NCBI GenBank assembly: GCA_037045265.1
Contig: JBAOHV010000019.1
Span: forward strand, 310,001-374,000
Source of the DNA: JBAOHV01 sp037045265
Lineage (GTDB): Bacteria > Actinomycetota > Acidimicrobiia > Acidimicrobiales > Microtrichaceae
Direction of reading: 5' to 3'
DNA: 64,000 nucleotides
Notes under the pieces: generated by a model
What the model was told of the DNA's origin: nothing
What the model saw: the letters and a program-made list of their open reading frames with translations, nothing else
Database searches by the model: none
Made by a program: the position numbers and the translations under genes
Part shown: piece by piece, positions 1-8,819 of the stretch
How positions within the stretch are numbered: position 1 is the first letter of the stretch
How the letters are laid out: each line of letters begins with the position of its first letter

Positions 1-123
1 CGAGATGCCGCCCTGCAGGTCCAGGCCGAGCTTGGGTGCGTGATCCGTCAGGACCATCGCCAGCACCAGGCCGTAGATCACGACGAGGAAGACGATGAGT
101 GCTCGGAGTGGGTGGGCCTTCAT
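1..123 (-). CDS. secD: Protein translocase subunit SecD, N-terminal fragment
   Basis: Only the first 41 codons are in the window; the gene runs off the left edge. SecD works with SecF and YajC at the SecYEG channel and uses the proton gradient to help pull proteins across the membrane. The fragment shows a basic start (MKAHPLRAL), one hydrophobic segment at about residues 9-26, and then KLGLDLQGG, the conserved SecD motif that opens the first periplasmic region. It starts at an ATG 4 bases after the yajC stop codon, and the yajC-secD order is the usual one in actinobacteria. Confidence 0.9.
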   Translation of the reverse strand, partial: MKAHPLRALIVFLVVIYGLVLAMVLTDHAPKLGLDLQGGIS

Positions 124-127
124 CGGA

Positions 128-517
128 TCACTCGCTGCTCTCGTCGCCGGCACCGGCGTCGGAGCCTTCGCCCTTGGCCTTGCGCGAGCGCGACGACGGC
201 CGCTCGGTCGGCTCCGGATCGCTCGTGCTGCGGGCGATCGCTGAGCGGGCGACGCGGATCACGACGTCGGTGTCGACCTCGAGATGGAAGAGGTCGTCCT
301 CGATGAACGTGATCACACCGACGATGCCTCCGGTGGTGAGCACCTCGTCGCCGACGTCGAGCTTCCGCAGCATGTCGGCCTGCTTCTGCTTCTGCTTCCG
401 CTGCGGCACGATCATCATGTAGAGCAGCAGACCCAGCGGCACGAAGAGGATGAGCATCCCGAGCGGGCTGCTCCCGCCGCTGTCTTGGGCGAGGATGGAG
501 ACGAGGTCGAAGGTCAC
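128..517 (-). CDS. yajC: Preprotein translocase accessory subunit YajC
   Basis: Small single-pass membrane protein (129 aa) of the SecDF-YajC complex. A hydrophobic segment at about residues 20-38 is followed by the basic stretch PQRKQKQKQ and then the YajC core (LDVGDEVLTTGGIVGVI), which is highly characteristic. The C-terminal 40 residues are polar and low in complexity, as often seen in actinobacterial YajC. It lies directly upstream of secD. Confidence 0.95.
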   Translation of the reverse strand: MTFDLVSILAQDSGGSSPLGMLILFVPLGLLLYMMIVPQRKQKQKQADMLRKLDVGDEVLTTGGIVGVITFIEDDLFHLEVDTDVVIRVARSAIARSTSDPEPTERPSSRSRKAKGEGSDAGAGDESSE

Positions 518-560
518 AGGGGCGCGAGCCTACGCGCGGCACCCCACCGCGCTGTAACCA

Positions 561-582
561 CCTACCGGCCACCTACCGGCCA
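561..582. repeat. Short tandem repeat, 2 x 11 bp
   Basis: In the 100-base gap between tgt and yajC the unit CCTACCGGCCA occurs twice back to back, followed by a cytosine-rich stretch. Nothing else is recognisable in this gap. Its function is unknown and it may simply be slippage in a spacer. Confidence 0.5.
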
Positions 583-617
583 CCCACCTTCCACCCACCG
601 CCGAGCCGAGCCGATGC

Positions 618-1751
618 TCAGATGCCGGGACCGGTCCCTGACCACACCGCTGCGGTCTCCACCCTCAGAGCATCCAGGGTGCCGGCTTCGATGGCCGTGC
701 GGATCCTGCCGACGAAGGTCAGGACCCACGTCAGGTTGTGGATGGTGCACAGCGTCGCCGCGACCGGCTCCCGCAGGGTGGCCAGGTGGCGCAGGTAGCC
801 CCGTGGATGGCGCCGACAGGTCGAACAAGGGCAGTCGGGGTCGATCGGCTGGTCGTCCAGGGCGAACTCGGACCGCTTGATGTTCAGCCGTCCGCTGTTC
901 GTGAGCAGCGTCGCGTGGCGTGCCAGCCGGGTCGGCAGAACGCAGTCGAACATGTCCACCCCCAGGGCGACCGCCTCGACGATCGACAGCGGGTCGCCCA
1001 CTCCCATCAGGTACCGGGGCTGTTCCTGGGGCAGGTGCTCGATCGCCGCTGCTAGGGCGGGCAGCATCACCTCTCGTGTCTCCCCGACCGACAGGCCCCC
1101 GATCGCGTAGCCGTCGAAATCCAGATCCACCGTGCGGCGCGCGGACTCCGAACGCAGGTCGGCCCGGTCACCGCCCTGCACGATGCCGAACAACGCCTGG
1201 TCCTCGGTGCGTCGGTGAGCAGCGCGAGCACGCTCGGCCCACATGGCGGTGGTGTCGACCGCGTCGACCAGCACCTGGCGGTCCGAAGGAAGCGCCGCGC
1301 AGACGTCGAGCACCATCTGGATGTCAGCACCCAGCTGCTCCTGTATCGCGACGGCGGATTCCGGCGTCAGCAGGTGTCGGTCACCGTCGTAGGTCGAGCG
1401 GAACAGCACCCCGTCGTCGTCCAGCCTCGGGTCGAGTGAGAAGACCTGGTAGCCCCCGGAGTCGGTGAGCATGTGACCGTCCCACCCGCTGAAGCGGTGC
1501 AGCCCACCGAGCCGCTCGACCGCGTCGGCACCGGGCCGCAGCATCAGGTGGTAGGTGTTGCCCAGCATCACCTCGACGCGGGTCCCGTCGGCGGCGCTCA
1601 GCTGATCGAGCAGCTCGGTGGGAAGCGAACGGACCGCGCCACGGGTGCCGACCGGCATGAACACAGGGGTCCGGATCACCCCTCGTGCGGTCGTGACCGT
1701 TCCGCTACGTGCCGCACCATCGCGGGCGGACACGTCGATCTGCAGCTTCAC
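618..1751 (-). CDS. tgt: tRNA-guanine transglycosylase
   Basis: Exchanges guanine 34 for the queuine precursor preQ1 in the anticodon of Asn, Asp, His and Tyr tRNAs. The 377-aa product has the normal family length. Visible features are the general-base aspartate in LTDSGGYQ (about residue 97), the nucleophile aspartate in DMFDCVLPTR, and the zinc site CPCSTC with a later histidine in CTIHNL. The GTG start at 1751 gives MKLQIDV and overlaps the queA stop by 4 bases (GTGA), so queA-tgt is translationally coupled. Longer in-frame starts would lie inside queA and are rejected. Confidence 0.96.
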   Translation of the reverse strand: MKLQIDVSARDGAARSGTVTTARGVIRTPVFMPVGTRGAVRSLPTELLDQLSAADGTRVEVMLGNTYHLMLRPGADAVERLGGLHRFSGWDGHMLTDSGGYQVFSLDPRLDDDGVLFRSTYDGDRHLLTPESAVAIQEQLGADIQMVLDVCAALPSDRQVLVDAVDTTAMWAERARAAHRRTEDQALFGIVQGGDRADLRSESARRTVDLDFDGYAIGGLSVGETREVMLPALAAAIEHLPQEQPRYLMGVGDPLSIVEAVALGVDMFDCVLPTRLARHATLLTNSGRLNIKRSEFALDDQPIDPDCPCSTCRRHPRGYLRHLATLREPVAATLCTIHNLTWVLTFVGRIRTAIEAGTLDALRVETAAVWSGTGPGI

Positions 1752-2839
1752 GAACCGAACCCCGGGCCGTCCATGTCGGTCGGATCCCGCTCGACGAGCA
1801 TGGCATCGCCGAACGACAGGAACCGGTACCCACGTTCGAGCGCCGTCGCGTACAGGTCCCGCCAGCGGGGACCGACGAATGCCTCGACCATCGCGAGCAG
1901 CGACGACCGCGGCAGGTGGAAGTTGGTCATCAGCACGTCGACGACCCGGAACCGGTAACCGGGGGTGATGAACAGCCGGGTGCGCCCGCTCAGGGCCCCG
2001 AGGGTCGCGACCGATTCCAGCGCCCTGACCGTCGTCGTACCCACAGCCACCACCCTGCGCCCTTCCTCCGCTGCCGACACGACGGCGTCCCACGTCTCGA
2101 TGGGAACCGAGTAATGCTCGGAGTGGATCGCGTGCTCCTCCACCCGGTCGACGCTGATCGGGCGGAACGTGTCGAGCCCGACCACCAGCTCGACGGTGGC
2201 GGTGTCGACACCACGTTGGTGCAGCTGTTCCAACACCCGCGGGGTCAGGTGCAGCCCGGCGGTGGGAGCGGCGGCAGAGGCCGCTCGCCGGGCGAACACC
2301 GTCTGGTAGCGCTCCTCGTCGTCGAGTCGTTCGTGGATGTAGGGCGGCAACGGAGCGACACCGACGAGCTCCAAGCTGTCGATCAGATCACCGTCGTGCA
2401 GCGGTCTGACCAGGCGGAGTCCGTCGCCTAGCTCCTCGCCGATCTCGAAGCGAAGCACAGTCGAACCGACCGCCGCATCGACGACCTGACCCACCGCCAG
2501 CTTGCGGGACGGGCGCACCAGCGCCTGCCACCAGCCGGAATCGGACTCGTCGCCGCCGGCGGCTTCGAGAACTGCGTCGTCGATCGGCTCCAACAGGAGG
2601 ACCTCACCGGAACCGCCCCCACCGCGGCGGATCGCCACCCGGGCCGGCAGCACACGGGTCTCGTTGAGCACGACCAGGTCGCCGGGGCGCAGCAGATCCG
2701 CCAGTTCGGCGACCGTCGCGTCCTCGGCGTCCACGCCGGGCCCGCGGTCGACGAGCAGCCGGGCCGAGTCACGCGGCTCGACCGGGGTCTGAGCGATCCG
2801 GTCGTCAGGTAGGAGGTAGTCGAGCTCGTCGGTGCGCAC
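1748..2839 (-). CDS. queA: S-adenosylmethionine:tRNA ribosyltransferase-isomerase
   Basis: Transfers and isomerises the ribosyl group of SAM onto preQ1-modified tRNA to make epoxyqueuosine, the step after Tgt. The 363-aa product starts with the typical MRTDELDYLLPDDRIAQTP. It also carries the conserved ARLLV, TRVLPARV, PTAGLHLT and TNFHLPRSSLL segments. It is coupled to the downstream tgt through a 4-base overlap. Preceding minus-strand gene: an acyl-CoA dehydrogenase ending 8 bases upstream. Confidence 0.96.
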   Translation of the reverse strand: MRTDELDYLLPDDRIAQTPVEPRDSARLLVDRGPGVDAEDATVAELADLLRPGDLVVLNETRVLPARVAIRRGGGGSGEVLLLEPIDDAVLEAAGGDESDSGWWQALVRPSRKLAVGQVVDAAVGSTVLRFEIGEELGDGLRLVRPLHDGDLIDSLELVGVAPLPPYIHERLDDEERYQTVFARRAASAAAPTAGLHLTPRVLEQLHQRGVDTATVELVVGLDTFRPISVDRVEEHAIHSEHYSVPIETWDAVVSAAEEGRRVVAVGTTTVRALESVATLGALSGRTRLFITPGYRFRVVDVLMTNFHLPRSSLLAMVEAFVGPRWRDLYATALERGYRFLSFGDAMLVERDPTDMDGPGFGS

Positions 2840-2846
2840 CTGCGGC

Positions 2847-3992
2847 TCAGAAGCCCATCGAGCGGCCGATGATCTCCTTCATGATCTCGGTCGTGCCGCC
2901 GTAGATCGAGGTGACACGTGCGTCCGCGTACGCCCGCGCGACGGGATACTCGTTCATGTAGCCGTAGCCGCCGTGCAGCTGCACGCAGGTGTCGGCCACA
3001 CGCTTCTGCAGCTCCGTGCACCACCACTTGGCCATCGCAGCCTCCTCGGCGGTCAGCTCGCCGGCGTTGAGCGCCGTGACGCAGCGATCCACGAACGTCT
3101 CGGCGATCGTGACCTCGGTCTCCATCTCGGCGAGCTTGAAGCGGCTGTTCTGGAAGCTGCCGATCTTCTGGCCGAACGCAGTTCGCTCGTTGCAGTAGTC
3201 GATCGTCCAGCCGAGGATCGCCCTGGCGTGTGCGACGCCGACGACGGCGATCGACAGTCGCTCCTGAGGCAGGTTCTTGACGAGCAGCTTGAACCCCTCG
3301 CCCTCGCCGCCGATCCGGTTCTCGACGGGGACGCGGACGTCGTTGAAGAACAGCTCGGCGGTGTCCTGGGAGTGCATGCCGACCTTGTCCAGGTTGCGGC
3401 CGCGTTCGAAGCCCTCCATGCCGGCCTCGACCACCACCAGCGACATGCCCGTGTGACGCTGGGACGGGTCGGTCTTGCAGGCCACGATCACCAGGTCCGA
3501 CAGGATGCCGTTGGTTATGAACGTCTTGGAACCGTTGAGGACGTACGTGTCTCCGTCGCGGATCGCGGTGCTCGACATGGAGGCCAGGTCTGAACCGATG
3601 CCCGGCTCGGTCATGGCGACGGCCGTGATCAGCTCACCCGAGGCGATCCCCGGCAACCAGCGCTGCTTCTGCTCGTCGGTGCAGTAGTCCTCGAAGTACG
3701 GCAGACAGACATCGCTGTGCAACGTCATACCCAGACCTGCCGGATAGACGTCGGCGCGGGTCAACTCCTCGCCGATGATCTGGTTGTAGCGGAAGTCGTC
3801 GACCCCGGGGCCGCCGTACTGCTCGGGAACCGACATGGCCAGGAAGCCGGAGGCGCCCGCCTTGGCGAACAGCTCACGATCCACGATCCCGGCTTCTTCC
3901 CACCGCTCCCGGTTGGGGACCATCTCACGTTCGACGAAGGTCCGGAAGGCGTCCCGGAACATGTCGTGCTCGTCATCGAATACGCGGTCCAT
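2847..3992 (-). CDS. Acyl-CoA dehydrogenase
   Basis: FAD enzyme of 381 aa that makes the alpha-beta double bond in acyl-CoA thioesters; substrate chain length cannot be read from sequence. The N-terminal helical domain is followed by the FAD-binding TEPGIGSDLASM segment and the substrate loop. The C-terminal helical domain holds LHGGYGYMNEYPV and the catalytic glutamate in YGGTTEIMKE (about residue 369). The start at 3992 (MDRVFDDEHDMF) is chosen because an earlier in-frame start adds 18 residues unlike the family. It is inserted between queA and ruvB with no obvious functional link. Confidence 0.93.
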   Translation of the reverse strand: MDRVFDDEHDMFRDAFRTFVEREMVPNRERWEEAGIVDRELFAKAGASGFLAMSVPEQYGGPGVDDFRYNQIIGEELTRADVYPAGLGMTLHSDVCLPYFEDYCTDEQKQRWLPGIASGELITAVAMTEPGIGSDLASMSSTAIRDGDTYVLNGSKTFITNGILSDLVIVACKTDPSQRHTGMSLVVVEAGMEGFERGRNLDKVGMHSQDTAELFFNDVRVPVENRIGGEGEGFKLLVKNLPQERLSIAVVGVAHARAILGWTIDYCNERTAFGQKIGSFQNSRFKLAEMETEVTIAETFVDRCVTALNAGELTAEEAAMAKWWCTELQKRVADTCVQLHGGYGYMNEYPVARAYADARVTSIYGGTTEIMKEIIGRSMGF

Positions 3993-4112
3993 GGTGGTTC
4001 GCTCCAGAGGGGGGTCGGTGCTGTGGGAACGACTAAAGCAAACCACGCCCGACGCGACGCGCCGAACTGACGACCCGTCAGGTCTGCGGGGTCGACACCA
4101 CGGGCAGTGCCA

Positions 4113-5225
4113 TCACGATCCGTCGAACAGCGAGGGATCGGCGTTGCTGAACGAGGACGTGGGCGCGACGAGACCGAGGTGGTGCCACGCGGCTGTGGTC
4201 GCCACGCGGCCACGCGGTGTCCGCATGAGCAGGCCCTGTTGGATCAGATACGGCTCGTAGACGTCCTCGACCGTCTCGGTCGGCTCCGAGACCGCGATCG
4301 CCAGGGTCGACAGTCCCACCGGGCCGCCACCGAATCGCTCGCACAACGCGGACAGGATCGATCGATCGACCTTGTCCAACCCGAGCTCGTCGATGCCGAA
4401 CAACTCCAGGCCGGCACACGCGACCTGCTTGTCGACACGCCCGTCACCCTCGACCTCGGCCACGTCACGGACGCGGCGCAGCAGCCGGTTGGCGATACGG
4501 GGTGTGCCACGGGAGCGCCGGGCGATCTCGTGGGCGCCGGCGGAGTCGATGCGCGCGCCCAGGATCAACGCGGCGCGTTCGACGATGGCACGCAGATCGT
4601 CGGGTTCGTAGTAGTCGAGTCGGGCGACGAGGCCGAAGCGATCCCGCAGAGGACCTGTGATCAGACCGGTCCGGGTGGTCGCACCGACCAGGCAGAACCG
4701 TGGAAGATCCAGTCGGATCGAACGGGCCGCGGGACCCTTGCCCAGCACGATGTCGAGCTGGAAGTCCTCCATGGCCGGATAGAGGACCTCTTCGACCGAA
4801 CGCGAGAGTCGGTGGATCTCATCGATGAAGAGCACGTCGCCCTCGCCGAGCTTGGTGAGGATCGCGGCCAGATCACCTGGCCGCTCGAGCGCAGGGCCCG
4901 AGGTGACGTGCAGAGCGACGTCCATCTCGGCTGCGACGATCACCGACAGAGACGTCTTTCCCAGCCCGGGTGGCCCGGCGAAGAGGAAGTGGTCGGGCGG
5001 CTGGCCGCGGCGCCTCGCTGCTTCGAGGATGACCCGCAGTCGGCGCTTGAGCTCGCTCTGACCGACGAACTCGTCGAGCGACCGCGGCCTCAGCGAGACG
5101 ATCGGATCGATGCCGACACCGTCGAGGCCGTCGACTCCACCAGAGCCATCTGTCTCCCGGTCGAGGACCTCCACCATCGGCTCGTCGTCACGAACGGCCG
5201 CGTCGAGCAACTCGTCGCGGGCCAT
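4113..5225 (-). CDS. ruvB: Holliday junction branch-migration ATPase RuvB
   Basis: AAA+ motor that drives branch migration of Holliday junctions in a complex with RuvA. The 370-aa product has the RuvB lead-in LRPRSLDEFVGQ, Walker A GPPGLGKTSL (about residue 90), Walker B VLFIDEIHRL, the sensor GATTRTG and the C-terminal winged helix with YEPYLIQQGLL and TPRGR. Its ATG overlaps the ruvA stop by one base (TGATG). The ruvC-ruvA-ruvB order is standard. Confidence 0.97.
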   Translation of the reverse strand: MARDELLDAAVRDDEPMVEVLDRETDGSGGVDGLDGVGIDPIVSLRPRSLDEFVGQSELKRRLRVILEAARRRGQPPDHFLFAGPPGLGKTSLSVIVAAEMDVALHVTSGPALERPGDLAAILTKLGEGDVLFIDEIHRLSRSVEEVLYPAMEDFQLDIVLGKGPAARSIRLDLPRFCLVGATTRTGLITGPLRDRFGLVARLDYYEPDDLRAIVERAALILGARIDSAGAHEIARRSRGTPRIANRLLRRVRDVAEVEGDGRVDKQVACAGLELFGIDELGLDKVDRSILSALCERFGGGPVGLSTLAIAVSEPTETVEDVYEPYLIQQGLLMRTPRGRVATTAAWHHLGLVAPTSSFSNADPSLFDGS

Positions 5226-5830
5226 CAGGCCGCCGCCAGCCGCTGGAGTGCCACGCGAAGCAGATCGGAGCTCTCGCCGTCGTCGGGTAGTTCGGCCAGC
5301 GCGCGACCGATCTCATCGGCGCCGTAGCCCAGCGCACTCAGAGCGTCACGCACGTCGCCGCGCACGCTAGCTGGCCCGGCAGCGCCGCCACCGCTGAGCA
5401 CCCCTGCAGAGGACTGGTCGCCGTCGGGCATGGCCAGACGGCTCTTGAGCTCGACCAGGAGACGGGCAGCTGTCTTCTTGCCGACTCCCGGCACCAGGCA
5501 CAGTGCCGCGACGTCGTCGGTGGCCAGCACGTGGCGCAGCCCCAGCGGAGAATGCACGGACAGGATCGCCAGGCCGAGCGACGGGCCGACACCGTGGGTT
5601 CCGATCAGGGTCTCGAACACCCGGCGCTCCTCGATCGAGGAGAAGCCGTAGAGAGTCTCTGCGTCCTCACGTCGGTGGTGATGGACGTGCAGGAACACAG
5701 TCGTTCCGGGTGCTCCGAGCTCGCCGGCGGTTGCGGGTGTCACCGAGACTCGGTACCCGATCCCGCTCACCTCGACGAGCAGCTCGTCGTCGGCGCGGTC
5801 GAGCAGGTCTCCGCGGAGCGATCCGATCAT
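5225..5830 (-). CDS. ruvA: Holliday junction DNA-binding protein RuvA
   Basis: Tetrameric junction-binding subunit that holds the four-way junction for RuvB. The 201-aa product begins MIGSLRGDLLDR. It has the OB-fold segment ending in LYGFSSIEERRVFETLI, two helix-hairpin-helix motifs (THGVGPSLGLAIL and VPGVGKKTAARLLVELK), and the small C-terminal domain that contacts RuvB (DALSALGYGADEI). The ATG overlaps the ruvC stop by 4 bases (ATGA). Confidence 0.96.
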   Translation of the reverse strand: MIGSLRGDLLDRADDELLVEVSGIGYRVSVTPATAGELGAPGTTVFLHVHHHRREDAETLYGFSSIEERRVFETLIGTHGVGPSLGLAILSVHSPLGLRHVLATDDVAALCLVPGVGKKTAARLLVELKSRLAMPDGDQSSAGVLSGGGAAGPASVRGDVRDALSALGYGADEIGRALAELPDDGESSDLLRVALQRLAAA

Positions 5831-6345
5831 TGCTGGCCTCCATGGGTGGTCGCTGCGGAAGCGAGGGATCTGGTCGAGGCGATCCGTGCCACGTGGGTCA
5901 ACGCGACCGCGGCCGCGTCGGCGGCGTCGGGCGGGTCCGGTAGCGAGTCCAGGTCCAACAGGAGCTGGACCATCCTCTGGACCTGAGCCTTGTCGGCTCC
6001 ACCGAAGCCGGCGACGGCGTCCTTGACCTCGTTCGGTGAGTACTCGGTCACCGGCAGGCCCCTGGCGGCCGCCTCGGCCATGACGACTCCGGACGCCTGC
6101 CCGACGCTCATAGCGGTGCGTACGTTGACCTGGAACAGGACACGCTCGACCGCCACCTCGGCGACGGGGAACTCGTCGAGCACGCTGCGCATGTCGAGCA
6201 CCAGCTCGGCCAGACGCTCTGCGACGGGGCTCGCCGGGTCGGTGCGGATGACACCCAGCGCTGCGGCACGAGTCCTGGCGCGTTCGACGTGCACGACGCA
6301 GTAGCCACACCGAGACAGGCCGGGATCGACACCGAGGACGAACAC
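5827..6345 (-). CDS. ruvC: Crossover junction endodeoxyribonuclease RuvC
   Basis: Resolves Holliday junctions by symmetrical nicking. The 172-aa product has the RNase H-like core. The first catalytic aspartate is at residue 7 (LGVDPGLSRCG), the glutamate is in AVERVLFQVN, and the C-terminal acidic cluster is in DAADAAAVALTH. The start is the GTG at 6345, which puts the first catalytic aspartate at residue 7 as in the family; a longer in-frame ATG at 6486 adds unrelated residues. First gene of ruvCAB. Confidence 0.95.
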   Translation of the reverse strand: MFVLGVDPGLSRCGYCVVHVERARTRAAALGVIRTDPASPVAERLAELVLDMRSVLDEFPVAEVAVERVLFQVNVRTAMSVGQASGVVMAEAAARGLPVTEYSPNEVKDAVAGFGGADKAQVQRMVQLLLDLDSLPDPPDAADAAAVALTHVARIASTRSLASAATTHGGQQ

Positions 6346-6415
6346 AGGTTCGATCGTAGCGACCAGACCAACTCTCGTGGGTGATCCGAGCTGAACCGCG
6401 GGTGGGAGTCGGCGC

Positions 6416-7165
6416 TCAGGTGTCGAGCTCTGCCAGGACCGACTCGGGGATGTCGAAGTTCGCGTAGACGTCCTGGACGTCGTCATGCTCGTCGAGGGCG
6501 TCGATCAGACGCAGGATCGGCTTGACCGCTTCGGCGGAGTCCAGCTCGACCAGTGACGTGGGAAGCATCGTCAAGTCCGACGAGGTGACCTCGATCCCGC
6601 CCTCTTCCAATGCCGTGCGAACCGCCGCGGTCAGAGTCGCCTCGCAGACGACGGTCCAGGTCTCGCCGTCGTCGCGGATGTCTTCGGCTCCCGCATCCAG
6701 GGCAAGCAGCATGATGTCGTCTTCGGGAACCGACGACGGAACCTGGATCACACCCTTGCGCTCGAACTGCCAAGCCACCGAGCCCGGCTCGGCGATCGAA
6801 CCGCCGAGCTTGGAGAACAGCGTGCGGATCTCGGGCCCGGTGCGATTGCGGTTGTCGGTCAACGCCTCGACGTAGACGGCGACTCCGTGCGGAGCGTAGC
6901 CCTCGTAGTTGACCTCCTCGTAGGTGACGCCCTCGAGTTCGCCGGTGCCTCGCTTGATCGCGCGCTCGATCGTGTCCAGAGGCACCGATGCGTCACGCGC
7001 CTTCTGGTACATGGTGCGCAACGTCGGGTTCATGTCCGGGTCGCCGCCGCCGTTCTTGGCTGCGACCTCGACCTGGCGGATCAACTTGGCGAAGAGCTTG
7101 CCGCGCTTGGCGTCAGCGGCGCCCTTCTTGTGCTTGATCGTGGCCCATTTGGAGTGCCCTGACAT
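6416..7165 (-). CDS. yebC: YebC/PmpR family protein
   Basis: 249-aa member of the YebC family, whose members act as DNA-binding regulators or ribosome-associated factors that ease stalling. Characteristic segments are MSGHSKWATIKHKKGAADAK at the N-terminus, GRNRTGPE-type loop (here DNRNRTGPEIR), and the acidic C-terminus. Two adjacent methionine codons occur; the second (7165) fits the family. It sits between pdxT and ruvC, as in Mycobacterium. Confidence 0.95.
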   Translation of the reverse strand: MSGHSKWATIKHKKGAADAKRGKLFAKLIRQVEVAAKNGGGDPDMNPTLRTMYQKARDASVPLDTIERAIKRGTGELEGVTYEEVNYEGYAPHGVAVYVEALTDNRNRTGPEIRTLFSKLGGSIAEPGSVAWQFERKGVIQVPSSVPEDDIMLLALDAGAEDIRDDGETWTVVCEATLTAAVRTALEEGGIEVTSSDLTMLPTSLVELDSAEAVKPILRLIDALDEHDDVQDVYANFDIPESVLAELDT

Positions 7166-7208
7166 CACGCTCCCCGGTCGTCGGTCGGTTCGTCGGCTCC
7201 CACAATGC

Positions 7209-7787
7209 CTAGTTGCTCAGGAACAGCTCGTGCACACGCGTGTCGTCTGCCAGCTCCGGGTGGAAGATCGACACCATGATCGCACCCTGGCGCACGAGCG
7301 CCGGGTGATCGTCGATTCGTGCCAGGACCTGCACGCCGTCGCCGATGTCGTCGATGACAGGAGCCCTGATGCACACCGCGTTGAACGCCGGACCTGAGAT
7401 ACCGGCGATCTCGACAGGTTCGCTGAACGAGTCGACCTGACGGCCGAAGCCGTTGCGTCGCGTGACGATGTCGATCGCCCCCAGGCTGTGCTGGTCGGCA
7501 CGGCCGTCGCGGATCTGCGACGACAACAGGATCGCCCCGGCGCAGGTGCCCAGCATCGGCATCCCGCCGGCAGCAAGCTCGCGCAGCGGCTCGAGGAGCC
7601 CGCTGCGCTCGGCCAGCATCGACATGGTCGTCGACTCACCGCCCGGGACCACCAATCGCTGCACTCCCTCGAGGTGCTCCGGTCGACGCACCTGTACGAC
7701 CTGCTGCCCCAGGGATTCGAGCACCCGTTGATGGAGGGCGAACGCCCCTTGCAGGGCGAGTACGCCCGTGGTGGGGCGGTCGGTCAC
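7209..7787 (-). CDS. pdxT: Pyridoxal 5'-phosphate synthase glutaminase subunit
   Basis: Hydrolyses glutamine and delivers ammonia to PdxS for vitamin B6 synthesis. The 192-aa class I glutaminase shows GVLALQGAF at the N-terminus, the PGGEST oxyanion segment, the nucleophile cysteine in GTCAG (about residue 81), and the His-Glu pair in FHPEL near the C-terminus. The GTG start overlaps the pdxS stop by 4 bases (GTGA), so the two subunits are coupled. Confidence 0.96.
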   Translation of the reverse strand: MTDRPTTGVLALQGAFALHQRVLESLGQQVVQVRRPEHLEGVQRLVVPGGESTTMSMLAERSGLLEPLRELAAGGMPMLGTCAGAILLSSQIRDGRADQHSLGAIDIVTRRNGFGRQVDSFSEPVEIAGISGPAFNAVCIRAPVIDDIGDGVQVLARIDDHPALVRQGAIMVSIFHPELADDTRVHELFLSN

Positions 7788-8715
7788 CAGCCGCGGTCGG
7801 CGAGCTTGACGTCCAGGTCGTCCATGCCGATCCCGGTCATCGGTGCTCCGAGCCCACGGCTGACCTTCGCCAGGATATGTGGATCCATGTAGTTGGTGGT
7901 GGCCTCGACGATCGCCTTGGCACGCGGCGCGGGATCATCGGACTTGAAGATGCCCGAACCGACGAACACGGCCTCGGCCCCGAGCTGCATGGCGAGAGCA
8001 GCATCGGCCGGGGTGGCTATCCCGCCTGCGCAGAACAGCGGCACCGGCAGCGAGCCCGTCGGACGCGATCTCCTGGACCAGGGGCAGCGGAGCCTGGAGG
8101 CGCTTCGCCCACTCGAACAGCTCGGCGCTGTCGGCCTGGGTCAGCTTGCGGATGTCTCCGGTGATCGAGCGCAGATGACGAACCGCCTCGACGATGTTGC
8201 CAGTTCCGGCTTCTCCCTTGGACCGGATCATGCATGCACCCTCGGAGATGCGCCTCAACGCCTCACCCAGGTTTGTCGCACCGCACACGAAGGGCACCGT
8301 GAACGCCCATTTGTCGATGTGGTGGGACTCGTCGGCGGGCGAGAGGACCTCGGATTCGTCGATGTAGTCGACGCCGAGGGCCTGCAGGATCTGCGCTTCG
8401 ACGAAGTGACCGATCCGTGCCTTGGCCATGACCGGGATGGTGACCGCCGCCTGGATCCCTTGGATCATCTCGGGGTCGCTCATGCGCGCCGACCCCGCCG
8501 TCGACTCGGATGTCTGCAGGGACACGCTCGAGCGCCATAACGGCGCACGCCCCGGCGTCCTCGGCGATGCGGGCCTGCTCCGGGTTGACCACGTCCATGA
8601 TCACCCCGCCCTTGAACATCTCTGCCAGGCCCCGCTTGACCAGCACGGAGCCTGTCTCGTGCGCAGCGGCGGCCGCGGCGGTGTTCGGGGAGTCAGCGGA
8701 GTCGGGGGAAGCCAT
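7784..8715 (-). CDS. pdxS: Pyridoxal 5'-phosphate synthase lyase subunit (two frame breaks)
   Basis: Builds PLP from ribose 5-phosphate, glyceraldehyde 3-phosphate and ammonia. The coding sequence is spread over three frames that join in order. The first is residues with VKRGLAEMFKGGVIMDVV through ALERVPADIR. The second runs from ARMSDPEMI through LPLVQEIASDG. The third runs from PLFCAGGIATPADAA to the usual GW end. One surplus base near 8489 (GTCGGCGCGC) and one near 8052 (GGGCTCGCTG) explain both breaks; removing them restores an uninterrupted PdxS of about 310 aa. Catalytic lysines in KAR and the phosphate loop GSGIFKS are present. Sequence errors are more likely than a dead gene, because pdxT beside it is intact. 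Confidence 0.9.
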
Positions 8716-8819
8716 GCCCGCAGTCTACCGACGCCGGTGGGGCCGACCGGAAGCGGCTTGCGACGGAGCCGGGTCCACAGCTCCCGCCTAGCCCACCTGC
8801 TCGCTCGGTCAGCTGAGCT

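Noticed and set aside
4107..5327. Long plus-strand frame opposite ruvB and ruvA
   Set aside because: Same high-GC shadow effect; RuvB is certain on the minus strand.
8040..8500. Programmed frameshifting in pdxS
   Set aside because: Two shifts in one enzyme gene, no common slippery sequence or stimulator, and similar breaks in nine other genes.
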